Origin: Pontivivens insulae
GTDB lineage: Bacteria; Pseudomonadota; Alphaproteobacteria; Rhodobacterales; Rhodobacteraceae
Assembly (NCBI RefSeq): GCF_900302495.1
Contig: NZ_OMKW01000001.1
Location: forward strand, 930,001-994,000
Reading direction: 5' to 3'
DNA length: 64,000 bases
Shown here: one piece after another, positions 18,835-27,014 of the stretch
Layout of the letters: each line of letters starts with the position of its first letter
How positions within the stretch are numbered: the stretch's first letter is position 1
The notes under the pieces: generated by a model
Told to the model about the DNA's origin: nothing
The model's input: the letters and a program-made list of their open reading frames with translations, nothing else
Databases searched by the model: none
Made by a program: the position numbers and the translations under genes

Positions 18835-21231
18835 CTAACCATTCGTTCCGATCCCCGCTTCGGTCAGCACGGCGGCGATATCCTCGTCGAGCAGCCGCCG
18901 TTCGGCCTCACCCTTCACCGGAACGCGACCGACCTCAAGGATCAGTGGGGCGGAGAGCGGGGTGACATGCGGTGCCTCGACGTGATCGACGCGGCCGCGC
19001 ACCCGGCCCAGAAATTCCTCAATCCGGTCGAAATCGACGAGGCCGCGCATCGCCTCATCCCGCGTGATCTCCAGCATCAGGTGATCTGGGTCGTAGCGGC
19101 GCAGCGTGTCGTACAGAATGTCGGTGGAGAAGGTCGCCTGTTTGCCGGATTTGCGCTGCCCCGGCTGGTTCTGGGAGATCAGTCCGGCCACCCGCGCGGG
19201 AATGCGGAAGGTCCGCTTCATGACCATGTTCTCGGCAAACCAGGTATCGAGCGCGGCGCGAAGATCCTGGCCATCAATCAGCTTCTCGGGAGTGTCTAGC
19301 GGATCGAGCGACCAGATCATCAGTGCGTAGTCATTGGCCACGAAGCCCAGCGGGCCATACCCAGCTTCCTCCATGCGCCGTGTCAGGATAATGCCAAGTG
19401 TTTGGTGTGCGTTGCGCCCGGCGAAGGCATAGAAGACCGCGTAATTTTGCGGTCCGCGCGGAAAGGTCTCGACCAGCAGGCGCTCGGCCACAGGCATTCG
19501 ACTGATCCGCGTTTGCAGGTCCAGCCACTCGGCGGTGTGGGTGGGCAGTTTCGTCCACTCTTCCCGGTTGTTCAGGAAGTCGAGGACGCGATGGGCCAGC
19601 TTCGTCGTCATGGCCAGTTTGGTGCCACCGAAGGTCGCGATGCGTGGTTCCTTCCCGCTTGTGGCCGAGACTTGCACCGTCATCTCGCGCAGGCCTTCGT
19701 ATTTCACGACCTGTCCGCCGATCAGAAAGGTGTCGCCGGGGACAAGCGTGCTGGCAAACCCTTCCTCGATCTCACCCAGCATCTTCCCGCGCCGATAGGC
19801 GACCTTGAGGTTGTTGTAGTCGAGGATGGTGCCGACATTCATGCGCAGGTCGCGCGCCGCGCGCGGATCGCGCAAATGCCAGAGGCCGTCCCGCTCCACA
19901 AGCCGTTGATAGCGGTCATAGGCGCGCAGGGCGTAGCCACCCGTTGCGCAGTAGTCGAGGCACCGCTCGAAGCCCGCGCGGGAGAGGCGGGCATAGGGCT
20001 GCGCGCGCTTCACCTCGTGATAGAGCGCGTCAGCGTCGAACGGAGCCGCGCAAGCGGTCAGCAGGATATGCTGGCACAACACGTCAAGCGGGCCATCAGG
20101 CCGCGGGTCACCGTCGAGATCGGCCTCCACCACGGCGTCGAGCGCCACCTGACACTCGATGATCTCGAACTGATTGGCGGGGACCAGTAGCGCCTTAGAG
20201 GGTGCGTTGTAGCGATGGTTCGCCCGCCCGATCCGCTGCACGAGACGTTTGACGTTCTTCGGCGCGCCCACTTGGATGACGAGGTCCACATCCCCCCAGT
20301 CGATGCCGAGGTCGAGCGAGCCTGTTGCGACCACAGCGCGCAGGTGGCCCGCGGCCATCGCGCCCTCAACCTTTTGCCGCGCCTCTCGGCTGAGAGAGCC
20401 ATGATGCAGGCCGATGGGCAGGTTTTCCTCATTCTCCGCCCACAACGCTTGGAAGAAGAGTTCGGACTGCGCGCGGGTGTTGATGAAGATGATGGTGGTC
20501 TTGTGCCGTCGCACCTGATCCATGACATCGCGCGCCGCATGCCGTCCGCCTTGTCCGAACCACGGCGCGGGCAGCTCGGCCTTGAGCATTGCGATATCAG
20601 CGGGCGGGCCGGGATCAGCCTCGACCACATGGGTCCCTTCGCCAAGGAACCGGGCGAGTGCGCTCGGGTCCTCCACCGTCGCGCTCAGTCCCGTACGGCG
20701 CAGATCGGTAGAGAAGGCGGCAACGCGTTCCACGCAAAGCGAAAGCTGATCGCCCCGTTTGCTCTCAGCCAGCGCGTGGATCTCATCGAGCACGATCCGG
20801 CGTACGCCGCCAAAGATCTTGGGTGCCTCAGGATAGGAGAGCATGAGCGCGAGGCTCTCGGGCGTCGTCAGTAGCATGTCGGGCGGATCGACGCGCTGGC
20901 GCTGGCGGGTGGATTGCTTGGTATCGCCCGTCCGATCCTCGATACGCAGGTCGAGCCCCATTTCCCGTACCGGGCGATCAAGATTGCGGCGGATGTCTGC
21001 GGCCAACGCTTTTAGTGGGCTGACATAGATCGTGTGGACTGATCCCGGCGTGCGGTTTCCGTCATAGAGATCGACCAAACTTGGCAAAAAACCGGCTAAA
21101 GTCTTTCCCCCGCCTGTCGGCGCAATCAGCAATGTCGATGGGCCAGTCGCCGTCAGCAGGGCCAACTGATGTGGGTGGGGAGACCAGCCCTGCTGTGCGA
21201 ACCACTCGGTGAAAATATCGGGGAGCGTCAT
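18835..21231 (-). CDS. Ligase-associated DEXH-box helicase, Lhr type
   Basis: 798 aa superfamily-2 helicase of the short Lhr-like class linked to DNA ligase. The motifs are LLIAPTGGGKTLAGFLPSL (Walker A), LLTTPESLALML, DEIHALAESKRGDQL (DEXH), LSATVEDPSALARFLG and TGSLDLGIDWG; the motif VI region is VQRIGRANHRYNAPS. The C-terminal half includes a winged-helix-like region and a conserved tail. Probable role: 3'-5' unwinding in repair of damaged DNA together with PdeM. Start ATG at 21231; the neighbouring oxidoreductase ends 10 bp upstream. Confidence 0.93.
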   Translation of the reverse strand: MTLPDIFTEWFAQQGWSPHPHQLALLTATGPSTLLIAPTGGGKTLAGFLPSLVDLYDGNRTPGSVHTIYVSPLKALAADIRRNLDRPVREMGLDLRIEDRTGDTKQSTRQRQRVDPPDMLLTTPESLALMLSYPEAPKIFGGVRRIVLDEIHALAESKRGDQLSLCVERVAAFSTDLRRTGLSATVEDPSALARFLGEGTHVVEADPGPPADIAMLKAELPAPWFGQGGRHAARDVMDQVRRHKTTIIFINTRAQSELFFQALWAENEENLPIGLHHGSLSREARQKVEGAMAAGHLRAVVATGSLDLGIDWGDVDLVIQVGAPKNVKRLVQRIGRANHRYNAPSKALLVPANQFEIIECQVALDAVVEADLDGDPRPDGPLDVLCQHILLTACAAPFDADALYHEVKRAQPYARLSRAGFERCLDYCATGGYALRAYDRYQRLVERDGLWHLRDPRAARDLRMNVGTILDYNNLKVAYRRGKMLGEIEEGFASTLVPGDTFLIGGQVVKYEGLREMTVQVSATSGKEPRIATFGGTKLAMTTKLAHRVLDFLNNREEWTKLPTHTAEWLDLQTRISRMPVAERLLVETFPRGPQNYAVFYAFAGRNAHQTLGIILTRRMEEAGYGPLGFVANDYALMIWSLDPLDTPEKLIDGQDLRAALDTWFAENMVMKRTFRIPARVAGLISQNQPGQRKSGKQATFSTDILYDTLRRYDPDHLMLEITRDEAMRGLVDFDRIEEFLGRVRGRVDHVEAPHVTPLSAPLILEVGRVPVKGEAERRLLDEDIAAVLTEAGIGTNG

Positions 21232-21241
21232 GGCCCGGAAC

Positions 21242-22024
21242 CTAGTCCAGAGGCTTCAAGTTGCGAATGGTGCGGATCAATTCTTGTGCAAGAGTGGTGT
21301 CTGCATCCGTCGGCGCGCCGTCGATGGCGGCCGCAACGTCCTTTGCCAAAATCCCGATCGTGTTCTCGTCGGCAAAGCCGTCACGCGCGAATTCGATGCT
21401 CTCAAATCCAGACCCGAACCACGTCTGGCCAGAACTGTTGTGCATCAGCGCCAACAGTTTCTCGCGATCCATCCCATGCGCGTCTGCCCAAGCAAGTGCC
21501 GTTCGGGTCGCGGCTGTTGAGCTTGCCGCAACAAGATTGTTCAGGACTTTGGCCGCCATGCCAGCACCGAAAGGGCCCATATGATGGAAGTGGCTGCCCA
21601 TTATATCCAGAAGCGGCTGGATCGCCGCGATGGCCTTCACCTCGCCTCCCAGCATGAAAGAGAGCCGGGCTTCCTCAGCCGCGATAGCAGCGCCACTCAT
21701 CGGGGCGTCGATCAGAGTGATGTGCGATGGCACGCGCTCACGCAGCTGCCGCACATATTTGGGTGACAATGTCGAGCAGATCACAAGCGTGCGCATTGCG
21801 GGAAGGGACGCAACACGCTGTACATCGAAGAGAAGAGCGTCCGTTTCATCCTGATCGCGGACGACGGTGAAGATGGTCTCTCGATCGTCAAGTGCCGACA
21901 ATGTCGCCATGAACGGCCACGGCTTTTCAGCCACATCGAAGCCGACGACATCCACACCGGAACGATGTAGAGCCGCCGCCATTGGGCCGCCCATACGTCC
22001 GCATCCGCAGACCGCGACCTTCAT
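21242..22024 (-). CDS. NAD(P)-dependent oxidoreductase, 3-hydroxyisobutyrate dehydrogenase family
   Basis: 260 aa beta-hydroxyacid dehydrogenase fold. The dinucleotide site is VCGCGRMGGPMA (residues about 5-16). The substrate motif LIDAPMSGAAIAAEEARLSFMLGG (DAPMSG) is present, and the catalytic Lys lies in GMAAKVLNNL. Overlapping its start by 4 nt is the end of the crotonase gene, so the two are coupled. They follow directly on the Tad operon. An acyl-CoA or valine-type degradation step is plausible, but the true substrate is unknown. Confidence 0.87.
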   Translation of the reverse strand: MKVAVCGCGRMGGPMAAALHRSGVDVVGFDVAEKPWPFMATLSALDDRETIFTVVRDQDETDALLFDVQRVASLPAMRTLVICSTLSPKYVRQLRERVPSHITLIDAPMSGAAIAAEEARLSFMLGGEVKAIAAIQPLLDIMGSHFHHMGPFGAGMAAKVLNNLVAASSTAATRTALAWADAHGMDREKLLALMHNSSGQTWFGSGFESIEFARDGFADENTIGILAKDVAAAIDGAPTDADTTLAQELIRTIRNLKPLD

Positions 22025-22797
22025 TCGAACTTGGGTGCCCGCTTTTGCATATTGGCCATGACCGCCTCCATCTGGTGCGGTTTGCCGATCAGATCCGCCT
22101 GCAGGCGGGACTCCGCCATCAGGACCGCATCCTCATCTGCCGTTTCAGCGATGGCGGAAAGTGCTTTTGCTGTCCGTACTGCACTGGGTGACTTCGTCGC
22201 GATGTCTTGCGCCAATGCCTGTGCGCGCGTCAGTGGATCCTCAGCAAGCTCGGTTACCAGTCCCCAGCTTAGCGCCTGTTCGGCCTCAAAGACTTCACCG
22301 GTGTAAATCAGGCGGCGCATGACGTCGCCGGGCATCAAACGGGGCAGCAAGACCATTCCGCCCATGTCCGGTACGAGCCCCCACTTCATCTCCATGATGC
22401 TCATGCGTGTGCCGGGGGCTGCAACGCGAATATCGGCCCCTAATGCGATCTGAAGGCCGCCTCCGAAGCAGGTGTGATGTAGGGCGGCAATGACGGGCAT
22501 CGGCAAGTCACGCCAGACCAGCGCAACCTGCTGATAGAGGTTTGTGCGACCGTGCGTGCGGTCGAGCAATGCGGCCGGATTGGCACCGACGCTTGCGAAA
22601 CTGGCCACGTCCAGACCGGCACAAAACGCCCGTCCCTCTCCTGCCAGAACGACTGCGCGTACATCGTCGCGGTTCACCTGCTCGCCAGCCAGTGCGATGG
22701 CGTCCAGCATCGCAGGGTCCAATGCATTCATCTTGTCGCCTCGGGTCAATGTGACATGGGCGATGTGATCACTGATTTCGACGGAGACGCGGCTCAT
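22021..22797 (-). CDS. Crotonase-family enoyl-CoA hydratase/isomerase-like protein
   Basis: 258 aa. Crotonase signatures: RGDKMNALDPAML, the oxyanion-hole segments AFCAGLD (about 58-64) and CFGGGLQIALGADI. By alignment to rat enoyl-CoA hydratase, the first catalytic Glu (GGCE) is replaced by Gln116, while the second is kept as Glu136 (SIMEM), and Asp144 follows in GLVPD. This suggests an isomerase or another crotonase reaction, not classical hydration. It overlaps the AAA ATPase stop by 4 nt upstream and the dehydrogenase start by 4 nt downstream. Confidence 0.87.
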   Translation of the reverse strand: MSRVSVEISDHIAHVTLTRGDKMNALDPAMLDAIALAGEQVNRDDVRAVVLAGEGRAFCAGLDVASFASVGANPAALLDRTHGRTNLYQQVALVWRDLPMPVIAALHHTCFGGGLQIALGADIRVAAPGTRMSIMEMKWGLVPDMGGMVLLPRLMPGDVMRRLIYTGEVFEAEQALSWGLVTELAEDPLTRAQALAQDIATKSPSAVRTAKALSAIAETADEDAVLMAESRLQADLIGKPHQMEAVMANMQKRAPKFE

Positions 22798-24098
22798 CCT
22801 GTTCCTTTCGCGGAGCTGTCTTCCGCATCGACGTAGAGGTTTTCCCAGGCTCTTTCGATCAGCGGAATGCTCATCTGGCGTTCCATGCCTTCATAATCGC
22901 AAATAGACTGCATCTGGCTGAGCAGGAAGGGCGCGTGATAGGCCGCGAAAGGGCCTTGCGGACTGGGATAGAGATTGTTGAGCAGGTGCCCGACGACATC
23001 CTCTCGCGGGGTGATCCCCATCTTGCGTGAGATCAGCACGAACATCTTGAGGAAATCACTCTGTGACGGGCGATCGATCTTGATCTTGTAGTAGATCCGC
23101 CGCAAAGCCGCCCCATCGAACAGTTCTGTCGGAGCAAAGTTGGTCGAGAAGATCACCAAGGTGTCAAAGGGTACCGTAAACTTTTGCCCTGACTGAAGGC
23201 TCAGCAAATCGTAGCGCTGCTCGATTGGAACGATCCATCGGTTCATCAGGGCTTGCGCGCTTTCCCGCTGGCGTCCCAAATCGTCGACGATGAACACGCC
23301 GCCGGTCGCTTTCAACTGAAGCGGTGCCTGATAGGTTCTGCTGACAGGGTTGTAGCCCAGATCGAGCATATCGAGGGTCAATTCACCCCCCGTGATCACC
23401 GAAGGACGCTTGCAGCGCACATAACGTCGATCATAAGGCGCGGCCCGGCGAAGCGCGTTCGGATCCTCAACCTCTTCAGATACAACGCGGTGCACGAGTG
23501 GATCGAACACCGAAATGACCTGTCCGAATGCCACAACTGTGCGCGGGATATAGACTTCATCCCCCAGCGCATCGCGGATCGCCTCAGACAGCACCGATTT
23601 TCCGTTGCCCGGCGGGCCATAGAACAGGATTGACCGCCCGGAATTGACCGCCGGGCCAAGCTTGTCGAGCAGTCCGTTGGGCATCACCAGATGGTTGGAC
23701 GCGGCCTCCAGCTGCGGACGCAGGATCGGTTGGCCCTGCATCGTCTGGCGGCGGGTCTGCTCTTCAAAACCTTCGAGACTGACGGGGAAAGCCCCGTAAT
23801 ATTCTGATTGTGTGAGTGCGTCCTGCGCCCGCGTCCGTCCACCGTCAGTCAGCTGATAACGCAACTCGGCGGCAGTGGAGGCACCCCGGTTGCCCAGCGT
23901 TTCGATCAACCCTTCCTGACGGCACATGTCGATAAGTGTTTCGATGACCGGTGCTACGACAGCGCATGTCGTTGCCATCTCCATCGTCGTGCTCAGGTTC
24001 ATCCTGAAGATGGTTTTGAGCAGCAAATCACGGGCAAAGGTGGGATCGATGCCCAATCCGTCCAGTCGGATCGGGGCTACGGGTGCGGGAACCGGCAT
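22794..24098 (-). CDS. AAA+ ATPase at the end of the Tad pilus operon
   Basis: 434 aa from the ATG at 24098, which overlaps the prepilin peptidase stop by 4 nt; a longer frame exists to 24188. An N-terminal helical/winged-helix-like part (about 1-120, with TTMEMATTCAVVAPVIETLI and AELRYQLTDGGRTRAQDAL) precedes the ATPase. Walker A is FYGPPGNGKS (about 159-168), Walker B GVFIVDDLGRQ (about 267-277), sensor 1 VIFSTN. It is not one of the standard Tad motor proteins (TadA/TadZ). I recall similar unnamed ATPases near alphaproteobacterial tad genes; its role in pilus biogenesis or regulation is unknown. Confidence 0.85.
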   Translation of the reverse strand: MPVPAPVAPIRLDGLGIDPTFARDLLLKTIFRMNLSTTMEMATTCAVVAPVIETLIDMCRQEGLIETLGNRGASTAAELRYQLTDGGRTRAQDALTQSEYYGAFPVSLEGFEEQTRRQTMQGQPILRPQLEAASNHLVMPNGLLDKLGPAVNSGRSILFYGPPGNGKSVLSEAIRDALGDEVYIPRTVVAFGQVISVFDPLVHRVVSEEVEDPNALRRAAPYDRRYVRCKRPSVITGGELTLDMLDLGYNPVSRTYQAPLQLKATGGVFIVDDLGRQRESAQALMNRWIVPIEQRYDLLSLQSGQKFTVPFDTLVIFSTNFAPTELFDGAALRRIYYKIKIDRPSQSDFLKMFVLISRKMGITPREDVVGHLLNNLYPSPQGPFAAYHAPFLLSQMQSICDYEGMERQMSIPLIERAWENLYVDAEDSSAKGTG

Positions 24099-24580
24099 CA
24101 GATGCTCCGCGTGATAAGATAGAAAATCAGGCTGGCGGACAGGGCGAGCCCATAGGGAAACACACCTTTGACCTTCCAGCTCTGCCATTCTGGCGCAAGG
24201 TTTCGCAGCGCCGGGATATTCTTGACGATGATGTGCGCCAAAAGTCCCGCAAGCGCGATCAGGCCCAGATTGCGGAAAAAGAAGGTCGCATCGCCCAGAT
24301 CGACGAACAGAACCATTGTGCTTGCAAATTTCACGTCACCGGCGCTCACGGCGCCCGTCAGGTAGAAGATGAACAGGATCACAAAGAGGCCCACGGCAAA
24401 CAGCACCTGCCGCAGGATTTCGGACCATTCCAGAAGGAAAGGAGCGGTGACGGCGAAGATCACGATCATTGCAATCGAGACCAGATTGGGGATCCGCATC
24501 TGGCTGAGATCTTTCCACATCGTGATCAGGCAGGGGATCAGCGTCAGCGCAAGATAGATTTGGGCGGTTGCAGCACTCAT
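24098..24580 (-). CDS. cpaA: Flp prepilin peptidase, CpaA/TadV type
   Basis: A24-family membrane aspartic peptidase that cleaves and may methylate Flp prepilins; 160 aa with about five membrane segments. The two catalytic Asp are D24 in WKDLSQMRIPN and D82 in SAGDVKF. The second site reads S79-A80-G81-D82 where the family normally has GxGD, so the first Gly is Ser. It lacks the N-terminal Cys domain of long type IV peptidases, as expected for TadV. Overlaps both neighbours by 4 nt. Confidence 0.9.
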   Translation of the reverse strand: MSAATAQIYLALTLIPCLITMWKDLSQMRIPNLVSIAMIVIFAVTAPFLLEWSEILRQVLFAVGLFVILFIFYLTGAVSAGDVKFASTMVLFVDLGDATFFFRNLGLIALAGLLAHIIVKNIPALRNLAPEWQSWKVKGVFPYGLALSASLIFYLITRSI

Positions 24581-25425
24581 CGGTCAACCTGTGTATCGAG
24601 ACCGGCCAGCTTGTCCGCTGCGGCTGGGAAGAATTGTGGATGCGTCTCTACGGCCAATTCAAGCAAGCCTCGCGCGATGTCATCCTCGCCCTGACGCAGG
24701 GCAACAACAGCGAGATTGTGATAGATTTGTGCGCGCTCAATCTCTGTCAGCGGAACAACGGGGATCGAATAATTGCCCTGCAAACCGCGCGCGAGGGCAA
24801 GGTTGTTCTTGGCTTCAAAGAGCGTCGCATCAAAGCGGACCGCCTCAGAGAAGTTGCGAATGGCCCCGTCCAGATCACCGCGCGACATCTTCGAAATGCC
24901 CCAATTGTTCAGCACCGAGGCTGGCGCAGAGGTCAGCCCGCGTGCAGAGGCATAGAAACGATCCGCGATGTCCCAGTTCTGACCATTATCCGCGATCAGG
25001 GCATTGAGCAGGTTCCAGCGGTAGTTGTCATTGGCCTGACCCAGCAGGCTCAACTGTGCCTCGGCACGGTTCCATTCATTCAGCCGGATCAGGCTTTCAG
25101 CATAGCGCAGGCGATCACCCGGTTGCAGGTCACCCTGTTCATCCAACCGTTCAAAGGCGATCGTCGCTTCTTCATGACGCCCCGCGCGCGACAGTGAGAC
25201 CGCATAGCCGCGCTGGAAGTCGACCCGCTCAGGCGACTCCGTCAGGGAGTTGCGAAAGAACTCCACCGCCGCGTCAGCGTCTCCGCTCGCCAGAACCACA
25301 TTTGCCAGATTGGTGGAGTCGATCACATCGACCGCGTTGACGTCCCCTTCTGCGGGGCCGGATGCCTCACACCCCATCAGGATCGTGGCAGCCAGAATGA
25401 GGGCTCCCCCGGTTCGGATGATCAT
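24577..25425 (-). CDS. tadD: TPR lipoprotein, TadD-like
   Basis: 282 aa from the ATG at 25425 (GAGGGG just upstream). The lipoprotein signal ends ATILMGC, with lipid Cys near residue 19. The rest is helical repeats resembling TPRs: TNLANVVLASGDADAAVEFFRN, AGRHEEATIAFERL, LNNWGISKMSRGDLDGAIRNFSEA, YHNLAVVALRQGEDDIARGLLELA. TadD-type lipoproteins help the Tad secretin assemble. It follows another TPR lipoprotein by 10 bp and is coupled to cpaA. Confidence 0.82.
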   Translation of the reverse strand: MIIRTGGALILAATILMGCEASGPAEGDVNAVDVIDSTNLANVVLASGDADAAVEFFRNSLTESPERVDFQRGYAVSLSRAGRHEEATIAFERLDEQGDLQPGDRLRYAESLIRLNEWNRAEAQLSLLGQANDNYRWNLLNALIADNGQNWDIADRFYASARGLTSAPASVLNNWGISKMSRGDLDGAIRNFSEAVRFDATLFEAKNNLALARGLQGNYSIPVVPLTEIERAQIYHNLAVVALRQGEDDIARGLLELAVETHPQFFPAAADKLAGLDTQVDR

Positions 25426-25435
25426 CGCGTTCCCC

Positions 25436-26047
25436 TCATTCGCTCTGTTCTTCAAGACGATACCGCCCAGAACCTTGGCGTACTAGTACGAATTCGCCGA
25501 TCATCTCATCTGGTTGCGCATCGAACTGGAGCAGAGCCTCCGCCCGCTCAATGTTGCGCCGAACAACCGAATTGCGCCCACGTGCCAACCGATCAGCCGT
25601 GCGGAACGCATCAAGGGCAGGGAAGGGGTCATTGAGGCTCATCTGGACAACGCCCAAATTGTTCCACGCGGTGACGGAGCGGGGATCGGCGGTAACAGCA
25701 CTTTCGAGCGTGCGGCGCGCGCGCCAAACTCTGCCGAGGCGGGCATTGGCAGAGCCGACAGCCAACAAGATTTCCGCTGTCTGCTCGGGACGTGCCACTC
25801 CGAAGGCACGTGTGTAAGCACGAAGAGCCAGTTCATACTGACCTGCTGCCATCATACGATGGCCAACTGTCAGCTGGTCAGGCAATGCATCATTCTGCAC
25901 GGCGCTGGCCCGAAACTCGCCTTCAAGCGGGGTGAGCGCGGGAAGGTCCGGCTCCGCACATCCCAGCACCAGGCCGAGCGCCAGAACGGATGTCGACTTA
26001 GCCCCCGCCAAGCGACTGCGAGATTTCGTACATGGAAGGCCCGACAA
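25436..26047 (-). CDS. Second TPR lipoprotein of the Tad operon
   Basis: 203 aa if started at the ATG at 26047, which overlaps tadC by 50 bp; a TTG at 26013 overlapping the tadC stop is an alternative. The lipobox LVLGC gives a lipidated Cys near residue 30 (ATG start). TPR-type helices follow: AAGQYELALRAYTRAFG, AEILLAVGSANARLGRVWRARRTLESAV, AWNNLGVVQMSLNDPFPALDAFR. It probably acts at the outer membrane with the secretin, like TadD. Confidence 0.75.
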   Translation of the reverse strand: MSGLPCTKSRSRLAGAKSTSVLALGLVLGCAEPDLPALTPLEGEFRASAVQNDALPDQLTVGHRMMAAGQYELALRAYTRAFGVARPEQTAEILLAVGSANARLGRVWRARRTLESAVTADPRSVTAWNNLGVVQMSLNDPFPALDAFRTADRLARGRNSVVRRNIERAEALLQFDAQPDEMIGEFVLVRQGSGRYRLEEQSE

Positions 26048-27014
26048 GGATGATGAGCAGTGGGGGCACGGTGAACAGCATCGTGCCCAGCGTCATCTTG
26101 GTGGGCAGGGTGTTGGCCTTTTCTTCGGCCCGCATCACGCGCTTGTCGCGCATTTCTGACCCATAGACGCGCAATGCAGACGCAATGGAGGTACCGAAGC
26201 TTGCAGACTGGATCAGCACTGTCACAAAGCTGGAAACGTCGTTGACCCCACAACGTTCTGCCATGTCCCTCAGCACGGTGACCCGGTCTTTACCTGCTCG
26301 TATTTCATTGGCGACGATCTCAAATTCTTCGGCAAGCACAGGGTATCCAACCCGAATTTCCGTCGCGACCCGCAAGATCGCCTGATCAAGCGATTGGCCC
26401 GCTTCCACACAGACGAGCATCAGGTCCAGTGCGTCAGGGAATGCTGTCGTGATTTCTTCCTGCCGTTCCTGAAGGCGACGCGTCACCCAGTAATCCGGGC
26501 CGTAATATCCAATCAGACCGGGAAAACCGACGGTCATCACCATCTTCATGATGTCTTGCTGCTCACCCTTGGTGACCAGGTAGAAGATCAGGCCAACGCC
26601 CAACAAGCCGAGGCCGAGCGCGACCCGCAAGAAATAGAAAGAGGACACTGCCGAGCGTGAACGGTAGCCTGCGCGGGTCAGCTTCAGGCGAATTTCAGAG
26701 AACTGCTTTTGATCCTGTGGCTCAAGGTACGGTGCCAGAGAGGCCAGTCCGGTGTTGGACTCTGCGCGCAGCTTCAGCCCATTATTTTGTGGGACTTTCT
26801 CAACAGGTTGCTCTGGCTGACGACCGGCGCCGCCCTCCTCATTTAAACGATCAAGGGGATCGGGCGGACGGCGCAGCGCCAGGGGGGCCGCCAGTGCGAC
26901 CATCAGCAGGAATGCGGCCACGGAGGCATAGAGCGGGCCCAACGGGCCAAACGCCGCCTCTAGAAAATCATAAGCCCCCTGAAGGCGGCCGAAGACGATA
27001 TCGGTCCAGGTCAT
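25998..27014 (-). CDS. tadC: Tad pilus inner-membrane platform protein TadC
   Basis: 338 aa, GspF/TadC family. The N-terminal membrane segment (about residues 25-45) precedes a cytoplasmic helical domain (DQKQFSEIRLKLTRAGYRS), then two membrane helices around FYFLRVALGLGLLGVGLIFYL and MMVTVGFPGLIGYYG. A second domain (TAFPDALDLMLVCVEAGQSLDQAI) and a C-terminal membrane helix (LGTMLFTVPPLLIILVGPSMYE) close it. It pairs with TadB and overlaps it by 4 nt. Confidence 0.94.
   Translation of the reverse strand: MTWTDIVFGRLQGAYDFLEAAFGPLGPLYASVAAFLLMVALAAPLALRRPPDPLDRLNEEGGAGRQPEQPVEKVPQNNGLKLRAESNTGLASLAPYLEPQDQKQFSEIRLKLTRAGYRSRSAVSSFYFLRVALGLGLLGVGLIFYLVTKGEQQDIMKMVMTVGFPGLIGYYGPDYWVTRRLQERQEEITTAFPDALDLMLVCVEAGQSLDQAILRVATEIRVGYPVLAEEFEIVANEIRAGKDRVTVLRDMAERCGVNDVSSFVTVLIQSASFGTSIASALRVYGSEMRDKRVMRAEEKANTLPTKMTLGTMLFTVPPLLIILVGPSMYEISQSLGGG

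Noticed and set aside
24098-24188. Longer start for the AAA ATPase
   Set aside because: Extends 30 codons into cpaA; the ATG overlapping the cpaA stop fits the operon pattern.
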